Notes: generated by a model not told the origin, from the sequence alone. A DNA stretch of 64,000 nucleotides from Sphingomonas guangdongensis (GCF_900199185.1 NZ_OBMI01000002.1:924989-988988); one strand, 5' to 3'. Counted from the first letter of the stretch, positions 8,033 through 18,055 are shown. Numbers and translations are program-made.

Positions 8033-9835
8033 ATGCCCCGCTACACGCCGCCCGTTCGCGACACCCGCTTCGTCCTGGATCAGGTGCTTAACCTCGATCG
8101 GCACGCCAACCTGCCCGGCTTTGCCAATGCGACACCGGACACGGTGGAGGCGGTGTTGGAGGAGGGCGGCCGCTTCGTGGCGGAGGTGCTGTTCCCCCTC
8201 AACCAGGCCGGCGACCGGCAGGGCTGCACGCGACACCCGGACGGCAGCGTCACCGCGCCCGACGGCTTCAGGGACGCGTACCGCCAGTTCGTGGAGAGCG
8301 GCTGGGGCACGCTGTCCGCGCCGGAGGCTTACGGCGGGCAGGGGATGCCGCACGTCGTCTCGACCGCATTCCAGGAGTACATGATCTCCGCCAACATGGC
8401 GTTCGCGATGTACCCGGGGCTGGCGCACGGTGCCATCGCGGCGCTGATCGCGAAGGGCAGCCCGGAGCAGCACGCGACCTACCTGCCCAAGATGGTGACG
8501 GGCGAGTGGGGCGGGACGATGAACCTGACGGAGCCGCAGTGCGGCACCGACCTGGGCCTGATCCGCACCCGCGCCGAGCCGAACGCCGACGGCTCCTACG
8601 CGATCACCGGTACCAAGATCTTCATCTCGGCCGGCGAGCACGACCTGACGGAGAACATCATCCACCTGGTGCTGGCGAAGACGCCGGGCGCGCCGGACAG
8701 CTCCAAGGGCATCTCGCTGTTCGTGGTGCCCAAGTTCCTGGTCAACGCCGACGGCAGCCTTGGCGCGCGCAACGCGGTCACCTGCGGCTCGATCGAGCAC
8801 AAGATGGGCATCCACGGCAATGCGACCTGCGTCATGAACTATGACGGCGCGACCGGCTGGCTGGTGGGCGAGGAGATGAAGGGCCTGGCCGCGATGTTCA
8901 TCATGATGAACGCCGCGCGGCTCGGCGTCGGCCTGCAGGGGCTCGGCATTGCCGAAGTCGCCTACCAGAACGCCGTCGCCTATGCCGGCGACCGTCGCCA
9001 GGGCCGGGCGCTGACCGGGGCGGCCGAGCCGAACGAGAAGGCCGACACGCTGTTCGTCCACCCGGACGTGCGGCGCATGCTGATGAACGCCAAGGCGTGG
9101 ACGGAGGGTTTGCGCGCGCTGTGCCTGTGGGGGGCGCTCCAGGTCGACCTGGAGCACAATGCCGCCGACGAGGGCGAGCGTCAGCTGGCCGCCGACCTGG
9201 TCGGGCTGCTGACCCCGGTGATCAAGGGCGTCGGCACCGATCAGGGCTATCTGATCGCGACGGACGCGCAGCAGGTCTACGGCGGTCACGGCTACATCGC
9301 CGAGTGGGGCATGGAGCAGTATGTCCGCGACGCTCGCATCGCCCAGATATATGAGGGGACGAACGGCGTGCAGGCGATGGACCTGGTCGGCCGCAAGCTC
9401 GCGCAGAACGGCGGCCGCGCGGTGCAGGCGTTCTTCCGGATCGTCGCGGAGGAGTGCGCGGCGGCCAAGAACAACGCACGCCTTGCCGATCTCGCGACCC
9501 GGCTGGAGAAGGCGCTGGGCGACCTCCAGGCCTCCACCATGTGGTTCATGGCGAACGGCATGCAGAACCCGAACAACGTCGGCGCCGGCGCCTACAGCTA
9601 CATGACCGCGACCGGGATCGTCGCGGTCGGGCTGATGTGGCTGCGCATGGTGACCGCCGCCGACGCACTGCTCCAGGCGGGCGAGGGCGATGAGCAGTTC
9701 CTCCAGGCGAAACTCGTCACCGCGCGCTACTTCGCCGAGCGGGTGCTGCCGGAAACGGGCGCGCTTCGCCGCAAGATCGAGGGTGGCGCCGATGCCATCA
9801 TGGCGCTGCCCGCGGCGATGTTCGAAGCGGCATAG
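8033..9835 (+). CDS. Acyl-CoA dehydrogenase (long form with extra C-terminal domain)
   Basis: A 600-residue FAD enzyme that introduces the alpha-beta double bond in acyl-CoA. The flavin/substrate segments LTEPQCGTDLGLIRTRAE and KIFISAGEHD are present, as is the region around YEGTNGVQAMDLVGRKL, where the Glu is the usual catalytic base. The roughly 120 residues after it (ANGMQNPNNVGAGAYSYM onward) are the additional C-terminal domain found in this long subfamily. The ATG at 8033 is preceded by GAGG with good spacing. Chain-length preference is not visible. Probably controlled by the MerR gene directly upstream. Confidence 0.93.
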   Translation: MPRYTPPVRDTRFVLDQVLNLDRHANLPGFANATPDTVEAVLEEGGRFVAEVLFPLNQAGDRQGCTRHPDGSVTAPDGFRDAYRQFVESGWGTLSAPEAYGGQGMPHVVSTAFQEYMISANMAFAMYPGLAHGAIAALIAKGSPEQHATYLPKMVTGEWGGTMNLTEPQCGTDLGLIRTRAEPNADGSYAITGTKIFISAGEHDLTENIIHLVLAKTPGAPDSSKGISLFVVPKFLVNADGSLGARNAVTCGSIEHKMGIHGNATCVMNYDGATGWLVGEEMKGLAAMFIMMNAARLGVGLQGLGIAEVAYQNAVAYAGDRRQGRALTGAAEPNEKADTLFVHPDVRRMLMNAKAWTEGLRALCLWGALQVDLEHNAADEGERQLAADLVGLLTPVIKGVGTDQGYLIATDAQQVYGGHGYIAEWGMEQYVRDARIAQIYEGTNGVQAMDLVGRKLAQNGGRAVQAFFRIVAEECAAAKNNARLADLATRLEKALGDLQASTMWFMANGMQNPNNVGAGAYSYMTATGIVAVGLMWLRMVTAADALLQAGEGDEQFLQAKLVTARYFAERVLPETGALRRKIEGGADAIMALPAAMFEAA

Positions 9836-9859
9836 GAGCAGTCGGCCGGGACGGCGCGA

Positions 9860-9877
9860 CTGTCCCGGAACCGTCAT
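9860..9877 (+). promoter_or_regulatory. Candidate Pho box
   Basis: CTGTCCC-GGAA-CCGTCAT is a direct repeat of two 7-base half-sites spaced 11 bp start to start, the PhoB layout. The half-sites match CTGTCAT/C at 5-6 and 6 of 7 positions. It lies 43 bp before the first TonB receptor of the phosphorus block; TAACGC at 9888-9893 is a possible -10. Confidence 0.55.
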
Positions 9878-9919
9878 GGAGCAGGCGTAACGCCCCGCCA
9901 ACAAAAGGGGATTACGTTC

Positions 9920-12451
9920 ATGCTGCACCGTTTCCTGCTCCTCGCGAGCTGCGCAGTCGCCTCGCCTGCGCTGGCACAGGTCTCGCCCGACAGCGGCGCG
10001 CCCGCGGTCGATGCGGGCGCGGAGATCGTGGTGACGGCGCAGCTGCGCGAGCAGGACGCGCAGGATGTGCCGATCGCGGTAACGGCGATCACCGACGAGC
10101 AGTTCAAGCGACTGGGCCTGGTCGAGTTCGAGCAGGTCTCGCGCTTCGTGCCCGGCTTTTTCGTCCAGAACCAGTCGCCCAACAATCCGGGCTTCGTGGT
10201 CCGCGGCATCACCTCGGACAGCGGCACCGCCTACAACGAGCCGCGCGTGTCGGTGTACCAGGACGGCGTATCGATCGCGAAGTCGCGCGGTTCCTACGTC
10301 GAGCTGTTCGACGTCGAGCGGCTGGAGGTCGCCAAGGGCCCACAGTCGACGCTCTACGGCCGCGGCGCCCTGATCGGTGCGATCAACATCATCCAGAACA
10401 AGGCCGATCCCGACCGCACGTCCGCGTTCGCGCGCGGTAGCTACGGCAACTACGACAGCTACCTGGGCGAGGGCATGGTGAACCTCGCGACCGGGAACGG
10501 CGGCGCGATCCGCGTGGCCGGGCGCATCCGCGAGCGCGACGGCTTCATCGAGAACCTGCTCGGCGGGCGCGACTTCGCGTCCGCGCGGACCTGGGCCGTG
10601 CGCGGCAGCGCGCACCAGGAGGTCGGCGACTTCACGCTCGACCTGATCGGCAACTATCAGAAGGACACCCCGGCCGGGACGCCCTTTAAGTCGATCGCCT
10701 ATCGTCCGACTGACCCGGTGACGGGCGCGGTGATCGGCGACGCGGGCCGCAACAGCGGCGCGGCGCTCGCGCCGGGCGCGGGGTTAGAGGGCGGCCGCCC
10801 GCTCGGTCTGCGGCGCGAAGTCGGCGGGATCACCGGCATCGCGACCTGGGACTTCTCGCCCGCGCTGCGGCTCACCTCCATCACCGCCTACCGCGAGTTT
10901 GATGCGCTGGAGGTGTTCGACGCCGACGGCATCTCGCTTCCCGTGCTCACCGCGGCAGAGGATGCGCACAGCAACCAGGCCAGCCAGGAGCTGCGCCTGA
11001 CCTACGACAGCGACCGGGTGACCGCCTTCATCGGCGGGAGCTACTTCTTCGAGGATGGCTATCAGCGCACGCCCGCGCAGTTCGATGAGCGCGTGCTTCT
11101 CGCCCGCCTGACCAACCTTCTCGCCGGCCCGATCCCCGGCCGCCCGGCGACCGATCCGGCGCCCGCCGCGGTCTTCGCGAATACCGCCTTCACGAGCGCA
11201 TTGCTGCAGGGAGTCGCGGGGGCGAGCGGGATCGCGCTGCCGTCCGCGCAGGCGGCGGCGATCGCCGCCAACCTGCGCGGCAACTATCTGGAGACGAGCA
11301 CCAATCTCGCCACCACCAACGCCTTCGACCTGTTCGGCGACGTCACCTTCCGGATCGGCGATCGCTTTGAGATCGGCGGCGGCATCCGCTACACCCATGA
11401 CAGCAAGGAGAGCGGCTTCACCTCCGCGGTGCTCGGCGGGCGCTCGGTGCTCGGCGGCTTCATCGCCGCGCTCGGCCTGCCCGCCGCGCAGCGCGCGCAG
11501 TTGCTCGGCGGCCTGGCGCTACCCGGCGCCGGTACCTCGCTCGCCATCCCGCTGCCGGTCTTCGGGCTCGGCGCACAGCCGACCGCGGGCAACGGCCAGG
11601 TCCAGACCGCCGAGCTCGACAACGGCGGTTTCTCGTGGCGCGGCCTCGCCCGCTACGAGCTGTCGGATCAGGCCAGCCTGTACGGCAGCTACGCCCGCGG
11701 CCGCCGTCCGCAGGTGCTCGTCGCTTCCGCACCATCGGCGCCGTTCGCGGCCGCGCGCTTCAACCGGCTGCCCTCGGAGACGGTCGACAGCTTCGAACTT
11801 GGCCTGAAGACCGCGCTGCTGAACCGCCGCCTGTTCCTCGATGCGTCGGGCTTCTACTACAAGTACAACAATTTCCAGACGACCGAGCAGCAGGGCACGA
11901 CCTTCGTCACCACCAACGCGGGTGAGGCGGAAAGCTACGGCGTGGAGACGCAGGGTCGCTGGAACCCGACCGCCGACATCTCCGTCTTCGCGACCTACGC
12001 CTATAATCACAGCCGCTTCCAGAGCGGGATCCGCGACGGCAACCGCTTCCGCCTGTCGCCGGACCATGCCGCCTCGTTCGGAGCGATCGTGGGCGTGCCG
12101 CTGGGGGCGGACGCGGGCCGGATCACGCTGACGCCCAGCGTCACCTGGCAGAGCCGGGTCTATTTCGACGACGACAACGATCTGCCGGCGCTGCAGCAGC
12201 CGCCGCGCGCGCTGGTCGCCGACAATCTCCAGGACGAGACGCAGTCAGGCTACGCATTGGTCAACGCGCGCGTCGGATACGAGGCGCCGGGCGGGTGGCA
12301 GATCGAGGCCTTCGTCGAGAACGCCTTCGACAAGGAGTACATCAACGACGCCGGCAATACCGGTGACGGGCTCGGCCTGCCGACCTTCATCGCCGGCAAC
12401 CCGCGCTTCTACGGCGTCGCCGCGACCCTGCGCTTCGGCGGTGGCCGGTGA
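9920..12451 (+). CDS. TonB-dependent receptor, paired with PhoD
   Basis: An 843-residue outer-membrane gated porin. The signal peptide ends at SPALAQ, and AEIVVTAQ serves as TonB box. The plug domain (about residues 40-160) contains VSRFVPGFFVQNQ, FVVRGITSD and the conserved region VERLEVAKGPQSTLYGR. A 22-strand barrel follows, ending in the aromatic-containing VAATLRFGGGR. The next gene (PhoD) starts inside its stop codon, so the ligand is probably an organic phosphate ester or its breakdown product. That link is inferred from context and from the Pho-box-like site upstream. Confidence 0.92.
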   Translation: MLHRFLLLASCAVASPALAQVSPDSGAPAVDAGAEIVVTAQLREQDAQDVPIAVTAITDEQFKRLGLVEFEQVSRFVPGFFVQNQSPNNPGFVVRGITSDSGTAYNEPRVSVYQDGVSIAKSRGSYVELFDVERLEVAKGPQSTLYGRGALIGAINIIQNKADPDRTSAFARGSYGNYDSYLGEGMVNLATGNGGAIRVAGRIRERDGFIENLLGGRDFASARTWAVRGSAHQEVGDFTLDLIGNYQKDTPAGTPFKSIAYRPTDPVTGAVIGDAGRNSGAALAPGAGLEGGRPLGLRREVGGITGIATWDFSPALRLTSITAYREFDALEVFDADGISLPVLTAAEDAHSNQASQELRLTYDSDRVTAFIGGSYFFEDGYQRTPAQFDERVLLARLTNLLAGPIPGRPATDPAPAAVFANTAFTSALLQGVAGASGIALPSAQAAAIAANLRGNYLETSTNLATTNAFDLFGDVTFRIGDRFEIGGGIRYTHDSKESGFTSAVLGGRSVLGGFIAALGLPAAQRAQLLGGLALPGAGTSLAIPLPVFGLGAQPTAGNGQVQTAELDNGGFSWRGLARYELSDQASLYGSYARGRRPQVLVASAPSAPFAAARFNRLPSETVDSFELGLKTALLNRRLFLDASGFYYKYNNFQTTEQQGTTFVTTNAGEAESYGVETQGRWNPTADISVFATYAYNHSRFQSGIRDGNRFRLSPDHAASFGAIVGVPLGADAGRITLTPSVTWQSRVYFDDDNDLPALQQPPRALVADNLQDETQSGYALVNARVGYEAPGGWQIEAFVENAFDKEYINDAGNTGDGLGLPTFIAGNPRFYGVAATLRFGGGR

Positions 12452-14088
12452 GGGTCTCGCGCCGCTCCGCCCTCGCGCTGATCGGCGCGGGTGCGGCGGT
12501 ACCTGCCGGGGCGCAGGTCGCTACCGGCACCCCGACCTTCGCGCATGGGGTCGCCAGCGGCGATCCAACCACGCGCGGCGCGGTGCTGTGGACGCGGGTG
12601 ACGCCGCCTGCCGGCAGCGATGCGGCGATCCCCGTCCGCTGGTCGGTGACGGAGCGGGGCAGCGATAAGGTTATTGAGCGCGGCACGACCGAGGCGCGCA
12701 GCGCGCGCGACTTCACGGTGAAGGTCGAGCCGCGCCGGCTCCAGCCCGGTCGCGAGTACCGATACTGGTTTGAGGCGGCCGGCGTGCGGTCGCCGGAAGG
12801 TCGCGTCCGCACGCTCCCGGCGGGCGCGACGCCGGACCTGGTTCTCGCCGTGGCGTCATGCCAGCTCTACCCTGGCGGGCTGTTCAACGCCTATGAGGCG
12901 ATCGCCAAGCTCGATCGCCTGGACGCGATCGTCCACCTCGGCGACTATATCTACGAGTACGGCCGCGAGGGCTACGGCAGCGAGACCGCACAGAAACTGG
13001 GGCGCGAGGTCGAGCCGCCGCATGAGATCGTCAGCCTCGCCGACTATCGGACTCGCCACGCGCAGTACAAGCGTGATCCCGACCTGCAGGCGGCACACGC
13101 TCGCGCGGCGATGATCGCGGTGTGGGACGATCACGAGACCACCAACGACAGCTCCCGTGAGGGCGCGCAGAACCACCAGCCGGAGAGCGAGGGCGACTGG
13201 GCGAAGCGCAAGGCCGCGGCGATGCAGGCCTATTTCGAGTGGATGCCGATCCGCGATCCCCGCCCCGGTCAGCCGTGGGAAGCGATCAACCGCTCGTTCG
13301 ACTTCGGCGACCTCGCGACGCTGACGATGGTCGAGACGCGGCTGCTCGCGCGCAGCGAGCAGGCCGCGTTCAAGGGCGAGACGCCGGACGCGGCCGCCTT
13401 TGCCGCGACACTGGCGGAGCGCAACCGCGAGGACCGCGAGCTGCTCGGCGCCGATCAGGCGCGCTGGTTGGAAGCGGAGCTGGCCCGGTCGGTCAAGGCG
13501 GGCCGGAAATGGCAGGTGCTCGGCAACCAGGTGGTAATGGCGCGGGTGCCGGGGCCGATCCTCGATCGGCTGCTCCCGCCCGAGCAGGTCGCCCAACTCG
13601 GCGGCCTGCCGACGCCGCTTCGCGCACGGCTCGAATCGGCGCAGGCCGGGTTCAAGGCCGGGCTGCCGTTCAATCTCGACAGCTGGGACGGCTACCCGGC
13701 CGCGCGTGAGCGGCTGTATGCGAGTTTCCGCCGCGCCGGTGCGCACCCGCTGGTGCTCTCGGGCGACAGCCACGCCTTCTGGGTCAACCAGCCGGCGGAC
13801 GCGAGCGGGGCGGTGGTTGCCTCCGAGTTCGGCACCTCGGCGATCAGTTCGCCGTCGGTCGGTGACAGCCTGCCCGCGCTGCCGCTCGGCAAGCTGCTGG
13901 AGGCGGCGGGTGACGAGGTGCTGTTCTGCGACCAGCGTGCCAAGGGCTTCGTGCTGCTGACGCTGACCGCTGATCGTGCCACCGCCGACTACCGCGCCGT
14001 ATCGACGATCATGGCGAAGCCGTACGAGGTCGCCAGCATCGCACGCTATGAGGTGCCGGCAGCGGAGCGCCGCCTGCAGCGATTGTGA
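12448..14088 (+). CDS. phoD: PhoD family alkaline phosphatase/phosphodiesterase
   Basis: A 546-residue secreted enzyme that releases phosphate from mono- and diesters. It starts at GTG overlapping the receptor stop (GTGA). The N-terminus VSRRSALALIGAGAAVPAGA is a Tat signal, as expected for an enzyme that loads its metals before export. Metal and catalytic segments are HLGDYIYEYGREGYG, VWDDHETTND and LSGDSHAFWVNQ. Probably expressed with the preceding TonB receptor under phosphate limitation. Confidence 0.93.
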   Translation: MRVSRRSALALIGAGAAVPAGAQVATGTPTFAHGVASGDPTTRGAVLWTRVTPPAGSDAAIPVRWSVTERGSDKVIERGTTEARSARDFTVKVEPRRLQPGREYRYWFEAAGVRSPEGRVRTLPAGATPDLVLAVASCQLYPGGLFNAYEAIAKLDRLDAIVHLGDYIYEYGREGYGSETAQKLGREVEPPHEIVSLADYRTRHAQYKRDPDLQAAHARAAMIAVWDDHETTNDSSREGAQNHQPESEGDWAKRKAAAMQAYFEWMPIRDPRPGQPWEAINRSFDFGDLATLTMVETRLLARSEQAAFKGETPDAAAFAATLAERNREDRELLGADQARWLEAELARSVKAGRKWQVLGNQVVMARVPGPILDRLLPPEQVAQLGGLPTPLRARLESAQAGFKAGLPFNLDSWDGYPAARERLYASFRRAGAHPLVLSGDSHAFWVNQPADASGAVVASEFGTSAISSPSVGDSLPALPLGKLLEAAGDEVLFCDQRAKGFVLLTLTADRATADYRAVSTIMAKPYEVASIARYEVPAAERRLQRL

Positions 14089-14105
14089 TGCGGTGCAACA
14101 TCAAT

Positions 14106-14123
14106 CCGTAACATAGCTGAAAC
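14106..14123 (+). promoter_or_regulatory. Candidate second Pho-box-like direct repeat
   Basis: CCGTAAC-ATAG-CTGAAAC shows two 7-base half-sites with the 11-bp PhoB period, each one mismatch from the CTGTAAC variant. It lies 51 bp before the second TonB receptor gene. Weaker than the site at 9860. Confidence 0.35.
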
Positions 14124-14174
14124 CATCTAGTCTTCGACCAGTCGTAGAGCCTCCGCCAGACACAGGGGGACATA

Positions 14175-17015
14175 ATGCAGACATCATTCCGGCTCGCGCT
14201 CTGCGCGGGCATCAGCACGCTCGCGCTCGCCACGCCGTCGCTCGCGCAGACGACGCCGGTTACCGAGCAGAACGAGCCGGTGCCGCAGCAGAACACCTCC
14301 GGCGGCACGCCGGCCGTGCCCGAGCCGGCGGTCACCGATGAGGAGATCGTCGTCACCGGTGCCCGCCCGATCGCCGAGGCTGAGGCGGCCGCACTCCAGG
14401 TCCAGCGCAACTCCGACTCGCTGGTGACAGTCGCGGCGGCGGACAGTGTCGGGCGGCTGCCCGACCAGAACATCGCGCAGGCCGCCGGCCGTCTTCCGGG
14501 CGTGGCGGTCGAGCGCGACCAGGGCCAGGCCCGCTACATCTCGCTGCGCGGCGCGCCCAACTACTGGACCACGCTGTCGTTCGACGGGATCAACGTTGTG
14601 AGCCCGGAAGGGCGCGACGCGCGCTTCGATTCGATCCCCTCGGCGATCGCCTCGCAGATCATCGTGTCAAAGGCGGTGACGCCCGAGATGCCGGGCGAGA
14701 CGGTGGCGGGGAACGTCAACGTCATTACCCGCTCCGCATTCGACTATACGAACGCCCACATCGCCGGCAAGGCAGGCTTCGGTATCGCCGAACTGGGCGA
14801 GCGCGAGCAGTATGAGGCGTCGCTGGTGATGTCGGACCGCTACCAGCTCGGCGGGGGCGAGCTCGGCGTGCTGGTGTCAGGCAGCTTCTACGAGCGCCAG
14901 ATGATCACCGACAATTTCGAGAACGATTGGGAGCGGGTGGCGCAGGACCAGCGCCCGGGGGCGGGGACGCGCTTCTGGGTGCACGAGACCGAGAACAAGC
15001 TGTACCGCCTGACGCGCCGCAACTGGTCGGTGTCGGGGCGGCTCGACTATCGCCCGGACGACGCTAACCGCCTGTCGGCGCGGTCGATCTACACGATCTT
15101 CACCGACGACGAGGCGCGCGACAACTACCGCTTCGATCTCGACGATCGCCAGGGCGACCTGGTCGCCAACACCGCGGCGTGCCCGTCGACTGCCGTCAAT
15201 CCGACGCCGACCACCAGCGGCTATGCCGACCTGTGCATCGGCAACACCCCGACGCGCGGCACCACCTACGGCATCGACATCCGCCAGCGCTCCACGCTGC
15301 GCGCGTTCCGCCAGTCGATCTTCACCAACACGCTCGCCGGCGACCACGAGTTCGGCGAGGGCTGGACGCTCAACTGGATCGGCAACTACACCCAGTCCAA
15401 GGACGATCGCTCGGTCACGGGTGAGGCGTCGTGGGAAAGCCCGTCCACCCGTACGGCGCGGCCGACCGTCGGCTACGACTTCTCCGATCCGAATCTCGCG
15501 CGGGTGTCGCTGTTCACGACGCTTCAGCTCGCCAGCCCGACCCGCTTCCAGGCGGGTACGCCGGTGACCGCAATCGACAGCTTCACCAAGCCGCCGGTGT
15601 CGTTCACCGTGCTCGACGCCGTCGACACGACCGATGCCTACACCGGCAAGATCGTGCTCTCGAAGGAGCTCGGCCTGTTCGGCGGCGACGCGACCCTGCG
15701 CGTCGGCTTCCAGTTCGACCAGCGGACGAAGACGGCGGACGAGAACCAGATCAGCCTGTCGACGGCGGCGCAGTTCGCGGCGATCGGCCTGCCGACCAAC
15801 TACAACCAGTTTTCGCTCGACACGCCGTTCCAGGGGGAGATCCCGCTCGGCTACAGCTTCCGCTACTTCGACACGAACAAGATGGAGGTGGTGTCCGCGG
15901 CCGCGCAGGCGAACTTCGCCTTCGCGCCCGTGACCGCCAACAACTACGAAGTGCGCGAGCAGGTTTATGCGGGCTTCGTGATGGGCACACTGCGCTACGA
16001 TTGGGGCTCGATCCTCGGCGGCGTGCGCGTCGAGCACCTGAAGAACCGCGGCGAGGCGATCGCGACCGTCGGCACCGCGACCGGTCTGGTTGTGGCCGAG
16101 TCGGAGCAGACGCTGGCGTTCCCCAGCCTGCACATCAACTTCAACGTCGACGATACCAAGAAGCTGCGACTGTCGTTCAACTCGGGTGCCGCGCGCGCCG
16201 ACTATGACCAGCTCCGCCCCAACGTCGTGGTCAACGACAGCAACCAGACGATCTCCGGCGGTAACCCGTCGGTCCAGCCCGAGCGCGCCTACGGCGTCGA
16301 CGGCTATTTCGAATGGTATCTGCGCCCGCAGGGCTATCTGATGGTTGGGCTGTTCTACAAGCGGGTGGAGGATGTGCTCTACCGCCAGACCCGCACCTTC
16401 AACTCCGATACGCTCAATACCGGCGGGATCGACCGCTCCTCCTACGTCTTCACCGGCATCACCAACGGCGGCAACGGACGCGTGTTCGGCGCCGAGGCCG
16501 CCGCGCAGCTGCAGCTCGAGCCGTACACGGAGGCGCTTGGCCTGCCCGACTTCCTCGGCGGGTTCGGCATCTCGGCGAACGTTACGCTCAACGACAGCGA
16601 GGTAACCAAGCCCGCCATAGGCGCGGTGCCCGACCGCAAGGTGCGGCTGCCCGGCACCTCCGACCTGGTCTACAACATCGGCGGCTATTACGAGAAGTAC
16701 GGGCTGTCGCTCCGCGTCCAGTATCAGCGCCGCTCGACCTGGCTGGACGGCTTCGCCGACGACCTGACCGACGGTGGCGACACCTACTGGGCAGCCGACG
16801 ATGAGATGGACATCTCCGCGCGGTTCGCGATCACCCCGCAGCTGGAAATCTACTTCGACGCGCAGAACGTCCTCAACCAGCCGGGCCGCCGCTATTCGGA
16901 ACCGGGCAACCTCCTGACCGCGACCGGCACGCCGACCGGCAGGATCGACAGCCAGACGATCGAGTGGGAACGGTTCGGCCGCCGCTACTCGGGCGGCTTC
17001 CGGTTCAACTTCTGA
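14175..17015 (+). CDS. TonB-dependent receptor, paired with phytase
   Basis: A 946-residue outer-membrane receptor. The signal peptide ends near TPSLAQ and the TonB box is DEEIVVTGAR. The plug contains VGRLPDQNIAQAAGRLPGV and RYISLRGAPNYWTTLSFDG, which is the style of the large sphingomonad/Caulobacter receptor group that takes up complex substrates. The barrel ends in RRYSGGFRFNF with the C-terminal Phe. Its stop overlaps the phytase start by one base, so inositol phosphates or the products of the phytase are the most plausible ligands (inference). A ribosome site CAGGGGGA precedes the ATG. Confidence 0.93.
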   Translation: MQTSFRLALCAGISTLALATPSLAQTTPVTEQNEPVPQQNTSGGTPAVPEPAVTDEEIVVTGARPIAEAEAAALQVQRNSDSLVTVAAADSVGRLPDQNIAQAAGRLPGVAVERDQGQARYISLRGAPNYWTTLSFDGINVVSPEGRDARFDSIPSAIASQIIVSKAVTPEMPGETVAGNVNVITRSAFDYTNAHIAGKAGFGIAELGEREQYEASLVMSDRYQLGGGELGVLVSGSFYERQMITDNFENDWERVAQDQRPGAGTRFWVHETENKLYRLTRRNWSVSGRLDYRPDDANRLSARSIYTIFTDDEARDNYRFDLDDRQGDLVANTAACPSTAVNPTPTTSGYADLCIGNTPTRGTTYGIDIRQRSTLRAFRQSIFTNTLAGDHEFGEGWTLNWIGNYTQSKDDRSVTGEASWESPSTRTARPTVGYDFSDPNLARVSLFTTLQLASPTRFQAGTPVTAIDSFTKPPVSFTVLDAVDTTDAYTGKIVLSKELGLFGGDATLRVGFQFDQRTKTADENQISLSTAAQFAAIGLPTNYNQFSLDTPFQGEIPLGYSFRYFDTNKMEVVSAAAQANFAFAPVTANNYEVREQVYAGFVMGTLRYDWGSILGGVRVEHLKNRGEAIATVGTATGLVVAESEQTLAFPSLHINFNVDDTKKLRLSFNSGAARADYDQLRPNVVVNDSNQTISGGNPSVQPERAYGVDGYFEWYLRPQGYLMVGLFYKRVEDVLYRQTRTFNSDTLNTGGIDRSSYVFTGITNGGNGRVFGAEAAAQLQLEPYTEALGLPDFLGGFGISANVTLNDSEVTKPAIGAVPDRKVRLPGTSDLVYNIGGYYEKYGLSLRVQYQRRSTWLDGFADDLTDGGDTYWAADDEMDISARFAITPQLEIYFDAQNVLNQPGRRYSEPGNLLTATGTPTGRIDSQTIEWERFGRRYSGGFRFNF

Positions 17016-18055
17016 TGCGTATCTTCGGCGCGACGCTCGTGCTGCTGGCGCTGCTGCCGGGCTGCACGAGGACGCGATCGCACGTGCCGATCGTCTCCGC
17101 GCCGACCGTCACCGTGACCGCTCGGGCGGAGACGGCGGCGGTCGCGACGCGCAACGCCGACGCGGCGGACGACCCGGCGATCTGGCGCAACCCGGACGAC
17201 CCGGCAGCGAGCCTGATCGTCGGGACCGACAAGCGCGCCGGACTCTACGTCTACGACCTGGCCGGGCGGCAGCGCTCGTTCGTCAACGCCGGTCGGGTCA
17301 ACAATGTCGACCTGCGCGACATGGGCGCGGCCGGGATCATCGTCGCGGCGAGCGACCGCAATGATCCGCTCGCCGCGAAGCTGGCCCTGTTCCGTCTCGA
17401 TCCCGCGACCGCCACGCTAGCGCCGCTCGGCACCGTGCCGGTCGGGGCGGGGGAGGCGTACGGCGTCTGCCTGTACCGCCAAGGCGACGCGCTCCACGCC
17501 TTCAACGTCATCAAGGACGGCACGATCCGCCAGGTCGCGCTGGCGCTCGGCGCAACGCCGAGCGCTCAGATGGTGCGCACGATGAAGCTCGCCACCCAAT
17601 CCGAAGGCTGCGTGGTCGACGAGCGCACGCACCGGCTCTACGTGGCGGAGGAGGATGCCGGACTGTGGCGCTTCGACGCACGCGCCGGCGGCAGCACGGC
17701 GCCGGTGCAGGTCGCGGCAGTCGACGCTCACCGGCTGCACATGGACGTGGAAGGTGTTGCGCTGGCGGCGATCGGCACGGGAAACGGCGGCTACCTGCTC
17801 GTTTCGAGCCAGGGCGACAACGCCTATGCCGTCTATCGGCTGTCGGATGACGGCTATGTCGGGCGCTTCCGCATCGCCGCCGGCCGCCTGGGCAGCACGG
17901 AAGAGACCGACGGTATCGAGGTCATGACCGGCGACTTCGGCGCCGCCTTCCCCGGCGGCCTGTTCATCGCGCAGGACGGCCACAACCAGCCGCGGGCGCA
18001 GAACTTCAAGCTGGTCGCCTGGGCCGACATCGCCGCGGCACTCCGGCTCGAGTGA
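17015..18055 (+). CDS. Beta-propeller phytase (3-phytase) lipoprotein
   Basis: A 346-residue protein with a lipobox (LLALLPGC), so exported and lipid-anchored. The mature part carries the phytase hallmark NADAADDPAIWRNPDDP and the repeated propeller blades GTDKRAGLYVYDL, EGCVVDERTHRLYVAEEDAG and EETDGIEVMTGDFG, which hold the calcium ions. The enzyme removes phosphate from phytate. Translational coupling to the TonB receptor (TGATG) and the neighbouring PhoD unit define a phosphate-scavenging block. It runs to within 3 bp of the convergent psd gene. Confidence 0.93.
   Translation: MRIFGATLVLLALLPGCTRTRSHVPIVSAPTVTVTARAETAAVATRNADAADDPAIWRNPDDPAASLIVGTDKRAGLYVYDLAGRQRSFVNAGRVNNVDLRDMGAAGIIVAASDRNDPLAAKLALFRLDPATATLAPLGTVPVGAGEAYGVCLYRQGDALHAFNVIKDGTIRQVALALGATPSAQMVRTMKLATQSEGCVVDERTHRLYVAEEDAGLWRFDARAGGSTAPVQVAAVDAHRLHMDVEGVALAAIGTGNGGYLLVSSQGDNAYAVYRLSDDGYVGRFRIAAGRLGSTEETDGIEVMTGDFGAAFPGGLFIAQDGHNQPRAQNFKLVAWADIAAALRLE

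Noticed and set aside
7880..10615. 911-codon minus-strand frame
   Set aside because: Spans the opposite strand of the acyl-CoA dehydrogenase and TonB receptor genes; composition is that of antisense codon shadows.
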